Origin: UBA6059 sp040219045
Lineage (GTDB): Bacteria; Bacteroidota; Bacteroidia; Cytophagales; Cyclobacteriaceae
Reading direction: 5' to 3'
Assembly (NCBI GenBank): GCA_965229505.1
Contig: OZ245881.1
Coordinates: 3,348,001 to 3,412,000, forward strand
Length of the DNA stretch: 64,000 nt
Positions 24,375 to 33,796 of the stretch are shown piece by piece (position 1 is the first letter of the stretch; each line of letters begins with the position of its first letter). Both the position numbers and the translations under genes were made by a program. The notes beneath the pieces were generated by a model that saw only the letters and a program-made list of their open reading frames with translations, was not told the origin of the DNA and made no database searches.

Positions 24375-27300
24375 GATGCGCTGTTTTTATTGAGTTCTCT
24401 ATTCTTTTCGTATCCGAAAAACTTCCCAATCATTACAAAGAACATCGGGTAGAAAAAGACACCTAAAAGGGTGGCAATGCCCATTCCCCCAAGCAATGCC
24501 ATCCCCATGACTTTCCTTGATTCCGCACCCGAACCAGAAGCAAGTACCAGTGGAAGTATTCCCAGGATAAAAGAAAAGGCGGTCATTAGAATGGGCCTAA
24601 ATCGCTGCTTGGCAGATTCCATGGCTGCATCGTACAGGCTCATGCCCTCCTCAAATTTTATTTTGGCAAACTCGACGATAAGTATCGCGTTTTTAGCGGC
24701 CATACCAATCAGCATCACCAGTGAAATCTGCGTGAAAATATTATTCTCGAAAGTAGGGCTAAACTGACGCGCTATCCATAGAATAAACAATGCGCCAAAA
24801 ACAGCAAATGGTGTTCCTAACAGGATGCTTATAGGCAAAGACCAACTTTCGTACTGTGCAGCAAGAATCAAATACACAAATATCAAAGAGAACACAAATA
24901 CTACTGCGGCTGACCCGGAGGCTACCTTTTCCTGATAGGACATGGCATTCCACGCATAACCAAGGTCTCCGGGAAGCGATGAATTGGCTACTTCCTCGAC
25001 TGCATCTAATGCTTCTGCTGAGCTATATCCCGGTGCAGGAGATCCAGTCACTTCGACGGATCTTAGTAAGTTGAACCTTGTCGTATACTCAGGGCCGGAC
25101 CCATTCTGAACATCAACCAACGTGGATAATGGTACTGGCTGGCCCAGCGCATTTTTTACATAAAAGAGCTCCATCGACTTCTCACTTTGGCGATACTCCG
25201 GTTCTGCCTGGATATAGGCCTTATACAGCCTGCCAAATCTGTTGAAATCGTTGATATATGCACCTCCGAGAAATGCTCCAAACGTATCGTAGATATCACT
25301 TAGTCCCACACCTGTTTTGAGTACTTTGTCTCTGTTAATATCGATACTCTTTTGGGGTACGGATGCCTGGAAAGTAGTGAAGGCTGACCCAATTTCTGGC
25401 CGAGCCATGAGATCACGGATAAACTGCTGGGTGTTTTTCTCTAGGTATTGAGGGGTGTTACCACCCTTATCCTGAAGCATGATGCTAAACCCGGTTCCGT
25501 TTCCTAAGCCCGGAATGGCCGGAGGCCCGAAAGAAAAGGCCTGTCCCTGATTGATCTTCATATAGAGCTGCTGATTGATCTTCTGGACTATGTCTTTGGC
25601 GGTAGCGGCCCTTCCACGAACATCCCAGTCCTTCAGTGTCAAAAACATAAAGCCTGCGTTGGTAGACATAGCACCAGATAAAAGGCTAAAGCCAGTAGCA
25701 ACAGTCACATCCTCTACTTCATCCATCTGGGCAATAATCGCCTCTATTTGCCTTGCCGCTTCATCAGTACGCTGTAGCGACGAAGCTGGAGGCAGCTGCA
25801 AGTTGACATAGACATAGCCCATATCTTCTTCCGGAATGAAGCCTCCGGGAACCAGTTTGCCTACGACCACTGTCATGGCACTCAGTATACCAACGAAGAT
25901 TAAACCCCTGGTCATTTTACGACCGATCACCCTTGTAAAGCTCATGTAGGAGTCAGTACTTCTGTCAAATCCCCTGTTAAACGAACCAAAGAATTTGCCT
26001 AGCAAACCTTTTGCAGGCTTTGGCTCCTTCATCAATAAGGCGCAAAGTGCCGGACTGAGAGAAAGTGCATTTAAAGAAGAAAAAGCTACCGATACGGCTA
26101 CTGTGATCGCAAACTGCTGATATAAACTGCCCGTGATTCCGGATACTGCAGCTACCGGTACGAATACAGCGATCAATACGAGGGTCGTTGCGATCACAGG
26201 AGCACTTACCTCCTCCATTGCTTTGGAAGTGGCAGTCTTAGGATCCATACCACTTTCTATATTCACTTGTACCGCTTCTACCACCACGATAGCATCATCT
26301 ACGACAATACCAATGGCGAGCACCAGGCCCAGTAGCGATAGCACGTTGATGGAAAATCCTAATAGTGGGAACAGAACAAAGGCAGCAACTAATGAAACCG
26401 GGATAGCTAGTGTCGGAATCAACGTGGCTCTCCAGTCTTGAATGAAAATATAAACCACCAATATTACCAAAGCCAGGGCTTCTAGCAATGTCACGATGAT
26501 CTCTTCAATTCCTGCCGTAATGGGCTTGGTGGCATCCAGTGATACCTTATAAGCTATACCCTCAGGGAAGCCTTCCGCCAGTTCATCCATCGTGGCTTTA
26601 ACTGTTGTAGCGAGATCGACGGCATTAGATCCTGGCGCCTGATAGATGGATAGTATGGCACAATCCTTTCCGTTTAGCCGGGTAAAGGCACTGTAAGATT
26701 CTACGCCAAGTTCAATTCTGGCGATATCAGACACTTTTACCTGACTGCCATCTTCATGAGTTCGGACCACAATATCTCCAAATTGCTCTGGTGTTTGCAA
26801 CCTGTCCGGAAGCCTTACTGTATAAGTGAACTCAGTGCCCGGTGGTGCGGGTTCTGCTCCAAATTTCCCGCCAGGCACGATTACGTTTTGAGCACGTATA
26901 GCGTTCATTATTTCAGGTACGGTGATGCCCATTTTGGCGAGAAGGTCGGGTTTGATCCAAATCCTCATCGAATAATCGGAAGCCCCCAGTACATCTACCC
27001 GTCCTATACCTTTGACCCTGGCCAGGATATCCTGGATATTGATTTTGGCATAGTTGCCAAGAAAGTCCTGGTCATACTGATCTGTAGGAGAGGTCAGTGT
27101 GACCAGCATCAATATATTCGGAAGGGACTTTTGGGTACTTACACCAAGCCGCTTCACCTCTTCAGGCAATTTGGCGGTAGCCGCAGATACTCTGTTTTGA
27201 GTAAATACCGTATTCATGTCTGGATCAGTCCCAGTCTCAAATGACACGTCAATCGTCATACTACCATCGTTGGTGTTGGTAGATTTCATGTAGATCATAT

Positions 27301-27535
27301 TGTCCACACCATTGATCTGCTGTTCCAACGGTGCAGCCACAGAATTCTCAATATTGAGCGCACTGGCCCCTGTATAGGTAGCCCTCACCTGTACGATCGG
27401 AGGAGTAATATCAGGGTACTGCTCGATTGGTAGGCTGATGATAGAAATAGTACCTACGATCACCAGAAACAGTGATATGACAATAGCCACGATAGGCCGT
27501 CTAACAAAAAAATAATGTTCTTTTGACTCGCTCAT
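24371..27535 (-). CDS. RND efflux pump inner-membrane permease (HAE1 family)
   Basis: At 1054 residues with twelve expected membrane helices and two large periplasmic loops, this is a full-length AcrB/MexB-type pump. The start SxYFVRRPIVAIVISL, the motif SLPIEQYPDITPP, the TM4 proton-relay region GIVVDDAIVVVEAV with two adjacent Asp, and GMAAKNAILIVEFAK in TM10 are all typical. It is driven by protons and exports drugs, detergents or dyes. It starts one base within the adaptor stop codon, and the three genes form a tight operon (adaptor, pump, outer-membrane factor). Confidence 0.97.
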   Translation of the reverse strand: MSESKEHYFFVRRPIVAIVISLFLVIVGTISIISLPIEQYPDITPPIVQVRATYTGASALNIENSVAAPLEQQINGVDNMIYMKSTNTNDGSMTIDVSFETGTDPDMNTVFTQNRVSAATAKLPEEVKRLGVSTQKSLPNILMLVTLTSPTDQYDQDFLGNYAKINIQDILARVKGIGRVDVLGASDYSMRIWIKPDLLAKMGITVPEIMNAIRAQNVIVPGGKFGAEPAPPGTEFTYTVRLPDRLQTPEQFGDIVVRTHEDGSQVKVSDIARIELGVESYSAFTRLNGKDCAILSIYQAPGSNAVDLATTVKATMDELAEGFPEGIAYKVSLDATKPITAGIEEIIVTLLEALALVILVVYIFIQDWRATLIPTLAIPVSLVAAFVLFPLLGFSINVLSLLGLVLAIGIVVDDAIVVVEAVQVNIESGMDPKTATSKAMEEVSAPVIATTLVLIAVFVPVAAVSGITGSLYQQFAITVAVSVAFSSLNALSLSPALCALLMKEPKPAKGLLGKFFGSFNRGFDRSTDSYMSFTRVIGRKMTRGLIFVGILSAMTVVVGKLVPGGFIPEEDMGYVYVNLQLPPASSLQRTDEAARQIEAIIAQMDEVEDVTVATGFSLLSGAMSTNAGFMFLTLKDWDVRGRAATAKDIVQKINQQLYMKINQGQAFSFGPPAIPGLGNGTGFSIMLQDKGGNTPQYLEKNTQQFIRDLMARPEIGSAFTTFQASVPQKSIDINRDKVLKTGVGLSDIYDTFGAFLGGAYINDFNRFGRLYKAYIQAEPEYRQSEKSMELFYVKNALGQPVPLSTLVDVQNGSGPEYTTRFNLLRSVEVTGSPAPGYSSAEALDAVEEVANSSLPGDLGYAWNAMSYQEKVASGSAAVVFVFSLIFVYLILAAQYESWSLPISILLGTPFAVFGALFILWIARQFSPTFENNIFTQISLVMLIGMAAKNAILIVEFAKIKFEEGMSLYDAAMESAKQRFRPILMTAFSFILGILPLVLASGSGAESRKVMGMALLGGMGIATLLGVFFYPMFFVMIGKFFGYEKNRELNKNSAS

Positions 27536-28662
27536 TACTCCGCTACCTTTGATTTGAATTCTGTCATCTGTGGAGCGATCACTTGTCCTGGACGCACGCC
27601 AAGAAGTCCTTCAATGATTACCTTATCCCCAGAATTGAGGCCACTAGAGAGCACCCAATAGTCTCTGTAGCCTCTTTCAATAACTACATCCTGCTCCTTA
27701 ATCTTGTTGTCTGCATCTACCGCAAATACGCTGTACTTACCTTGAAATTCTTTTACCGCCCTTTGGGGTACCAATATTTGCTCAGCATCATCATAGCCAG
27801 AGATGCGAACCTTGGCAAACTGGCCCGGCTTGATAAGACCAGAGGCATTGGAAAAGATAGCCTGGACGAGCAAGGCTCCTGTGGTTGGGTCAATTTCCCT
27901 GTTGATAAAGGTGAGCTTTCCTTTTTCTTCGAACACAGAGTTGTCAGAAAGCACCAATTCGATAGTGTTATCCCTTTGATTCCCTGATGCCTCAGCAATA
28001 TTGCGTCGTGCAAGTGTGAGGTATTCATTTTCATTGATGAAGAATTCTACCAATATCGAATCAGTTCTCGACACGGTATTGAGGATTACGGGATTAGGTT
28101 CCCTTCCCACATACTCGCCTAATTTGGCTTGTGTTTTACCAATAATGCCGTTGATGGGTGATTTGATCCGGGTATAACCTAGCTGAATCTGACTACTTCG
28201 AAGATTCGCGTTCGCAGCATCGAGAGAAGCTTGTGCAGCTTCGTAGGCGGCAGTGGCCCCATCTAAATCAGCTTTACTTACAGCATTGATTTTAGCAAGT
28301 GGTTCAATTCTGTCTAAGTCGCTTTTGGCTTTTGCAAGGTTGGTTTGGGCTCTTGCTACCTCGCTTCTTTGAGCCGCCACTTGCTCTTCGAAGGGTTGAG
28401 AATCTATGGAATATAAAGGTTGCCCTTTGGAGACATTAGAACCTTCGGTAAAATGGATGCCTTCAAGATAACCATCAACCCTCGCCCTGATGGGAATATC
28501 AAGGTATCCGTAGACCTGACCAACGAACTCTACCTCAAAGGGGACTTTTTCCTTATTTACGGTAATAACCGGAAGCTCTCTGGGAGGGATTTCCTGAGGA
28601 GCCCTGTCACTACAGGAATACAGCAATGAAGCACTCAACAGGAGCGAATAGGCATATTTCAT
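27535..28662 (-). CDS. RND efflux periplasmic adaptor (membrane fusion protein)
   Basis: The 375-residue lipoprotein (LLYSCS) has the lipoyl/hairpin layout of AcrA-type adaptors: VDGYLEGIHFTEGSNVSKGQPLY, a long Ala- and Gln-rich coiled hairpin (AQRSEVARAQTNLAKAKSDL), then YTRIKSPINGIIGKTQAKLGEYV and a beta-barrel. It links pump and outer-membrane channel. It is the first gene of the efflux operon. Confidence 0.95.
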   Translation of the reverse strand: MKYAYSLLLSASLLYSCSDRAPQEIPPRELPVITVNKEKVPFEVEFVGQVYGYLDIPIRARVDGYLEGIHFTEGSNVSKGQPLYSIDSQPFEEQVAAQRSEVARAQTNLAKAKSDLDRIEPLAKINAVSKADLDGATAAYEAAQASLDAANANLRSSQIQLGYTRIKSPINGIIGKTQAKLGEYVGREPNPVILNTVSRTDSILVEFFINENEYLTLARRNIAEASGNQRDNTIELVLSDNSVFEEKGKLTFINREIDPTTGALLVQAIFSNASGLIKPGQFAKVRISGYDDAEQILVPQRAVKEFQGKYSVFAVDADNKIKEQDVVIERGYRDYWVLSSGLNSGDKVIIEGLLGVRPGQVIAPQMTEFKSKVAE

Positions 28663-28714
28663 AATATAGGGTTTAGGCTTGATAATCAGCTAAATTTTAA
28701 AAAGTAATATAGGA

Positions 28715-29314
28715 TCATTTCACAATAAACTTATCCTTGGATAACTGGCTGTATACTGCATCTGCCACTTGACTTATGACACGATCAGCCTGTGAGATAT
28801 TGGTGGTGGAGGTAATACCTGACCATAGTACTTTGTCTTCTTTGAGGGAAAATATGTTAGTTTCCACAAAGTAACTGACGTCCTCACGATAGTAGCCAGG
28901 TTGGTAATAACCCGTCCAGAAATTAGTATGGTACCCCCAATAGCTGCCATTGTAATAGCCTGCCACAGGTGTGGAACTTGTGTTGGTTGTCAACAATTTC
29001 ATGGTCACTACACCATCAAACCCCTCTTGCTCGACAAGACCCTTTGATTGAGGCAAGCTTTGTGTTAGTTGCTTGTTGGTTAGTAATGTATGAGATGCAA
29101 CAAACCTTTCATCTCTGGCTGCCAGTTTATCTTCTGCAGACCGACGCGCTTGCTCATTAGTGGTAACTACCGCAATCAATACTTTTTCGAATTTCTCCCG
29201 GTTGCTGTCAATATCGGGATCAGTATAAGCACTCACGATCTTTGTGCTGTTACACGACGTGAAGAAACTGGCTAAAATGATAAGCGCTAATAAATAGATG
29301 TTTTTGAATTTCAT
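28715..29314 (-). CDS. DUF4136-like lipoprotein
   Basis: The 199-residue protein has a lipoprotein signal (ILASFFTSC) and resembles the next upstream gene in layout: SCxxTKI start, a helical region with DKLAARDE, a Tyr/Gly-rich segment (YYNGSYWGYHTNFWTGYYQPGYY) and a late FSLKEDKVLWSG motif of the DUF4136 type. It sits 52 bp upstream of the efflux adaptor gene on the same strand and may be in the same transcript. The role is unknown; it is probably periplasmic and outer-membrane bound. Confidence 0.75.
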   Translation of the reverse strand: MKFKNIYLLALIILASFFTSCNSTKIVSAYTDPDIDSNREKFEKVLIAVVTTNEQARRSAEDKLAARDERFVASHTLLTNKQLTQSLPQSKGLVEQEGFDGVVTMKLLTTNTSSTPVAGYYNGSYWGYHTNFWTGYYQPGYYREDVSYFVETNIFSLKEDKVLWSGITSTTNISQADRVISQVADAVYSQLSKDKFIVK

Positions 29315-29434
29315 AGTAGGATTGGGAGGGCGAAAGGGTTTGATTATTAATTTGAACTAAGGTAGTAATTTGTATTTCTGTGATTCAGAAAATAGAACCA
29401 AATATCACGAGATGAAGCTCATTTTTAAGAAGAA

Positions 29435-30130
29435 CTAATTCTGTGACAGTTTTTGCACAATAGTGTCGACATAGCTTTGGGCTGCCTTATCCACATTGTT
29501 GGGATCCTTGATGTCTGAGAATACCACAAATACCAGCTTTTGATCATCAGGTGCTGTCATGTTGTAGGCCACAGTTTCTAATACATACGTGGTAGAGGTA
29601 GACGTAGTAGATGTGCCTGGTACGTAAGACGGGAAGCTCGAGTAGTAAGATCCATAATAGTACGGCTGACGGTAATAGTTGTAAAATCCTCCATAGCGAC
29701 CAGGGTAATAGGCGTTGTATCCGGCCCCCATATACCCACCGTTTTGCGTAGTGGTGGTGGTCTCTTTTTTGTCTTTGACAGATACCATGATCACCCCTCC
29801 GAAACCATCATTCTCGAGAATCTCCTTGATTTGCGCTGTTCGCTCCTCTGTCATTTCTTCTTCCGGGTTGAGCTGAGGAAACTTTTGATAACTCGCAAGC
29901 CCCTCCATGCCGTCTTTCGCCAGTTGCATGACGATCTCCTGTTCAAGGGTTGCCCTGGTAAGATTGCTATTAGTTCTTGCGATCACGAATATCTTTTGTT
30001 GTTTGAAATCCTCCATGCTTGCCTGATCGTTTTTCCAGTAGTTGGTGACTTTTGTGGTAGCACAGCTCTGAAAAACCAGGGATGCTATGAGCAGCATTAT
30101 GCTAAGCCGAATATTCGTGATTTGATTCAT
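29435..30130 (-). CDS. DUF4136-like lipoprotein with Tyr/Gly-rich region
   Basis: From ATG 30130 (MNQITNIRLSIMLLIASLVF, then QSC) it has a lipoprotein signal, an N-terminal ATTKVTNYWKND motif, a helical region, and a Tyr/Gly-rich insert (YMGAGYNAYYPGRYGGFYNYYRQ). It ends with YNMTAPDDQKLVFVVFSDI, probably in place of the usual LLW motif. It is a paralogue of the gene at 28715-29314. The frame opens at 30199, but that start would add a non-signal stretch. Function is unknown. Confidence 0.75.
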   Translation of the reverse strand: MNQITNIRLSIMLLIASLVFQSCATTKVTNYWKNDQASMEDFKQQKIFVIARTNSNLTRATLEQEIVMQLAKDGMEGLASYQKFPQLNPEEEMTEERTAQIKEILENDGFGGVIMVSVKDKKETTTTTQNGGYMGAGYNAYYPGRYGGFYNYYRQPYYYGSYYSSFPSYVPGTSTTSTSTTYVLETVAYNMTAPDDQKLVFVVFSDIKDPNNVDKAAQSYVDTIVQKLSQN

Positions 30131-30241
30131 GATATTATTTGTTGTCTTGAAATTAGAGCCTCCAAAAGTAGAGTTAATTTTGTTTACCGCAAGTGTCATA
30201 GCATTTTCGACATTCCTAATTATTGATTATCTCATAATTGA

Positions 30242-30440
30242 TCATACATTACGAATCATGTCAAGATTGACGCCTTGGTATTGAAACTGTCCCGCAGTGT
30301 TGAAGCCAAGTTTTTGATAGTATCTCACCGCACCTGTGTTGTTGGATTGAACGCCACGCCAAAGGATGATTCGACGAAAACCCATCGCTTTCAATTTCCT
30401 CAGCATGAAGTCAAACATAATTCCTCCATACCCTTTCCAC
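30242..30440 (-). pseudogene. GNAT acetyltransferase fragment
   Basis: The minus strand encodes WKGYGGIMFDFMLRKLKAMG (acetyl-CoA-binding loop), then a strand and the motif NNTGAVRYYQKLGFNTAGQF, ending in LDMIRNV and TGA at 30242. This is the C-terminal third of a GNAT enzyme. A TAG stands directly before it at 30443-30441 and no N-terminal half is seen, so it is a truncated remnant. ATG at 30418 could start a 58-residue peptide, but it would not fold as a full domain. Confidence 0.7.
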
Positions 30441-30489
30441 TAGACAAGTCACATAGCTCGGCTTTTGGGCATTCACTTTATCCATTGAG

Positions 30490-31944
30490 CTATGGTTTGA
30501 TACCCTTTGTAGCTTCGATTTTCCTTAACGTATACTCCAATACCGCGTCCGTACCATTGAGTAATTGCTCCGGTGTTCCCTCAATGACTATATCAGGCAT
30601 TGCTCCTCGGGTTGGGTCTCCGTTTTTAGCATTGAGCATCATGCTCCATACCGGATAGCTGACATGAAGACCGGAATAAGGAAGGGTAAATCGAACCTTG
30701 TAGCGACCATCAACCATATCGAAGGCACCTCCGCCCTCCTGACCGATGAAGGTTCCTGCGGAGTGAGTTTTGGTCCATGTGAGAAAAGTAGAAGCAGCAG
30801 ACCATGATCTGCCATTGCCTAACACGTAGACGCTACCATTAAAGAAGTGCTTGGTTTTGGGTTTGACCTTCTCTAGGATAGGGTCATTTTTCTTGTAGTA
30901 ACCATCGTCCGTTGGCTCGAATTCCGTGGATTTGAATTTGAGTCGACCCTCAAAATCCGGAAGTGATTCTAAACTGCTGAAGTTGATGGCACGTGTTCTT
31001 ATAGAATCGTAAGGCTGGAAGGCATAAGGAATGAGATAACTCAACAGGTCGAGTCCGATCAGTTCTTCACCTCCTCGATTGTTGCGTACGTCTACAATCA
31101 GATTGCTGATCCCGAGCACCTCAACTTCTTTGAAAAATGCTTTGAAGGCCTTCTTGTAAGCTTTGATGCTGAAGCTACCTGTCCACCACGCGAAAGTCGT
31201 GATTTTGATGAGGGCATAGTTGTCTTCTTGATGGAGTTCTGTGATGATAGGCACATCTTGCTCTGCGGGTAACTTAGGATAGACATCCCCATTGGTGGCA
31301 CTTACTACTCCATTCACTTGTGTGATAGTATGGCTTCCCTCTCTTTGGTACTCCAATAAGAAAGTGCTGGAGGTGTCGATGTAGTAGTAGTAAGCCTGGG
31401 CAAAATTATTGTATAACGATAGAGTTGCTTTTAGTGTCTGATAGTTGTTTTTTCCAGAATTGCCGGGAATGGAGAGTCCCATCTCATGCAATAAAGATCG
31501 TACAGGTCGATGGTTGATCTGAGTGATTTCCGCACCTATCAGCGCTTCATATAGCGGATCTCTTGCTGCCCTTACTACTAGTCGATCGTCCATTAGCCAA
31601 ACATCAAAAGGAAACAAGTGCTGCTCTTTCCTACGCTCAATCAAGCTTATAGAGGGGCTGATATCAGTATGTCCCTCTCTGATCATAGCGATGACTTTAG
31701 AAGTCATTCTAAAGAACTCGAGTTCAGAACTAGGTGCATGGAGATGTTGCTCCATTGAATCTAGCTTTTTTTTGAACTGATCCTCTGAGGTGCTTCTATA
31801 CAGGTTGGGATGGGTGGTGAGTAAGGCCGACCTGAAGAGCTTAAAATCTTCTATATAGCTGCTCTCTGATGACTGGCCATAAATGCTTCCAATGCATGAT
31901 GCAACAAGGCAAAAAGCTAGGATAGAGTTAAGTATTTGGGACAT
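30490..31944 (-). CDS. Secreted S41 family peptidase (TSPc domain)
   Basis: From ATG 31944 the protein has a signal peptide (ILAFCLVASCIGSIYG), an N-terminal helical region with MIREGHTDISPS, a PDZ-like part (GAEITQINHRPVRSLL), and a C-terminal TSPc-type domain with NLIVDVRNNRGGEELIGL and YVLGNGRSWSAAS, where the Ser before Ala-Ala is the likely nucleophile. It should cleave peptides in the periplasm. Length of about 484 residues fits the group of Bacteroidota S41 peptidases that are not CtpA-like. It is a single gene. Confidence 0.88.
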   Translation of the reverse strand: MSQILNSILAFCLVASCIGSIYGQSSESSYIEDFKLFRSALLTTHPNLYRSTSEDQFKKKLDSMEQHLHAPSSELEFFRMTSKVIAMIREGHTDISPSISLIERRKEQHLFPFDVWLMDDRLVVRAARDPLYEALIGAEITQINHRPVRSLLHEMGLSIPGNSGKNNYQTLKATLSLYNNFAQAYYYYIDTSSTFLLEYQREGSHTITQVNGVVSATNGDVYPKLPAEQDVPIITELHQEDNYALIKITTFAWWTGSFSIKAYKKAFKAFFKEVEVLGISNLIVDVRNNRGGEELIGLDLLSYLIPYAFQPYDSIRTRAINFSSLESLPDFEGRLKFKSTEFEPTDDGYYKKNDPILEKVKPKTKHFFNGSVYVLGNGRSWSAASTFLTWTKTHSAGTFIGQEGGGAFDMVDGRYKVRFTLPYSGLHVSYPVWSMMLNAKNGDPTRGAMPDIVIEGTPEQLLNGTDAVLEYTLRKIEATKGIKP

Positions 31945-32008
31945 GTTAATAAACAACTATATCACCATTGGAAAATTGTTTTGTGTCGAATCAATCTGCA
32001 ACCACCCT

Positions 32009-33097
32009 CTACGCTAGTACTTTTTCCGATAGGAGCCGCTGAAACTGATGAACACCCTTTTCACGAGTGGGAGAAAACCTACCTCTCGAATAATGTCTTG
32101 ATTTAAGGCCTTTGTGGACTCCTTCTACTACCGCCTCATCTTCTCTTTCGACTTTGTCAATATCGGCCCCAGCTCCCGAAGACAGCTTTGATTCGTCATA
32201 AACATAGGCTATAAATGACACCCTGGTTTGATTCATGGTAATGGGCTTGACGATGTTGACAGACAGACCCCAGGGATAGAAGTTGAACATCATATTGGGG
32301 AATACCCAATAGTAGTAGGCCGCCACGTGCCGTCCATAGTCCGGATGATCCGCGGGTAGATTGAAGGTGTCTTCCCCACTATTGGCATAGCCAATCTGGA
32401 GATTGCAGTGGTCATAAATCTCCGTAGTATAATGACCATAGTCGAGAACATTGTTGAGCCCGCCATGGACAAATGGGATATGAAAGCCCTCGAGATAGTT
32501 ATCACAATAGAGTGCCCAGTGACAGTTGACCACATAGTCCCTGTTGAGGTGGGGCATTGGCTTGAATTCTTGCAATGGCAGGAAGCCGATGCGCTCTCTG
32601 ATCCTGTCGAGTATGGGCTTAAACTCAAAGCTGGGATTAAGTCCTACGAACAAAAAAGGGCCTAATCGTTCTATTGGGAAATTGGGTAAATCATCGCACG
32701 GTCTTGGGAAGTCTTTGGCTTGTTCAAACTCTGGCATAGAAGTGAACCGACCATCCAACTGGAACTTCCGGCCATGATAACCACAGACCAATGACCGCAG
32801 CTTTCCAGGATGATTGACGAGCAGGTTGCCTCTATGGGTGCAGACGTTGCTAAGGCAGTTGATCTGATCATGTTGATCCCTTATCAGCAACAATGGTTCG
32901 CTTATCAGTGGGTCATAAAGCTGAAATGGATAAGCTGTATTGGGCAAAGCAACCAACCCCTCATCACCAACCCAATGCCAGCCAGATGCGAACAATTGCT
33001 CCTTGAGCGTATTGAAAGCTTCCTGATCGCTGTAGAAGCTACCGGGTAGTGTCTCGGCGATTGTAATGTCCGGGTGTACTTTGTAGAGATCAGCCAT
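32009..33097 (-). CDS. Rieske-type aromatic ring-hydroxylating oxygenase, alpha subunit
   Basis: The 362-residue protein has a Rieske 2Fe-2S site (C86xH88 in CTHRG and C105xxH108 in CGYHGRKF) and a catalytic domain with DNYLEGFHIPFVHGGL, which carries the mononuclear iron ligands. It resembles choline monooxygenase/carnitine oxygenase-like alpha subunits. No reductase or beta subunit lies next to it, so it must take electrons from a reductase encoded elsewhere. The substrate is not evident. Confidence 0.9.
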   Translation of the reverse strand: MADLYKVHPDITIAETLPGSFYSDQEAFNTLKEQLFASGWHWVGDEGLVALPNTAYPFQLYDPLISEPLLLIRDQHDQINCLSNVCTHRGNLLVNHPGKLRSLVCGYHGRKFQLDGRFTSMPEFEQAKDFPRPCDDLPNFPIERLGPFLFVGLNPSFEFKPILDRIRERIGFLPLQEFKPMPHLNRDYVVNCHWALYCDNYLEGFHIPFVHGGLNNVLDYGHYTTEIYDHCNLQIGYANSGEDTFNLPADHPDYGRHVAAYYYWVFPNMMFNFYPWGLSVNIVKPITMNQTRVSFIAYVYDESKLSSGAGADIDKVEREDEAVVEGVHKGLKSRHYSRGRFSPTREKGVHQFQRLLSEKVLA

Positions 33098-33245
33098 AGC
33101 CGATCAATTTAATGAGAAATTGACTTATGTGAATATGAAAAGTAGCTCTAAGCTAATGTGTTTAACAGGTTCTTCTAAGAGACTTCTCCATTCAGTACTC
33201 ACTTCAAGTGAAGTGTAGCGAAACCGAGAAGTCCTAAAACCATTC

Positions 33246-33719
33246 ATGCCCAAACCAGTTTCAAAAACAACTATGCTTATGACTACAACGCCATTTCTCC
33301 ATATCTCACTCGTTATGCTCGGTTTAAGCTTGCAGCAATCAAACCCATTAAATGAATACCAATGGCAAAATCGCTTGATCTTAGTCTTCAACGATTCAGA
33401 TAGTGAGGTACAGGCACAAAAACAACTTGATAAATTCGCTGGCCTGACACCAGAACTTCAAGAGAGAGATCTTCTCATATTTCGCATTGATGATAGCCAA
33501 GTGAGTAACGGTTTGGATTCTAAAGTCACGGATATAGAAGCGGCCTCACTCAGGAAATCATTCGACATAGATATTGAGGAGTTTGCCGTATTGCTCATAG
33601 GCAAAGACGGTGGTGTCAAGCTGAGGTCTGAGCAAGTCGTATCTAGTCAGGAATTATTTGCGTTGATTGATGGTATGCCGATGCGCCGCAGTGAGATACG
33701 TCGCAAAAATGGCAATTAG
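33246..33719 (+). CDS. DUF4174 domain protein
   Basis: The 157-residue protein has an N-terminal hydrophobic segment and the DUF4174 pattern: NEYQWQNRLILVFNDSDS, then QERDLLIFRI, and the conserved end LLIGKDGGVKLRSE and IDGMPMRRSEI. DUF4174 proteins have a thioredoxin-like strand order and are secreted or periplasmic; their role is not known. Several in-frame ATGs precede the hydrophobic run, so the exact start (33246 or 33273-33282) is open. A frame on the opposite strand (33125-33391) is not credible. Confidence 0.82.
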   Translation: MPKPVSKTTMLMTTTPFLHISLVMLGLSLQQSNPLNEYQWQNRLILVFNDSDSEVQAQKQLDKFAGLTPELQERDLLIFRIDDSQVSNGLDSKVTDIEAASLRKSFDIDIEEFAVLLIGKDGGVKLRSEQVVSSQELFALIDGMPMRRSEIRRKNGN

Positions 33720-33796
33720 CTAATAAGCCAAGGATAGTGATCCTTACTTTTCCCAGAGACTTCCTATATTCGTCAGCTCAATTCAGCGCCATACAC

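Noticed and set aside
26133..26441. 102-codon frame opposite the RND pump
   Set aside because: It is antisense to a full-length conserved pump gene and its residues (Thr/Ala/Ser rich) reflect the reverse strand.
33125..33391. 88-codon frame on the minus strand
   Set aside because: It overlaps the well-supported DUF4174 gene and has no family features.
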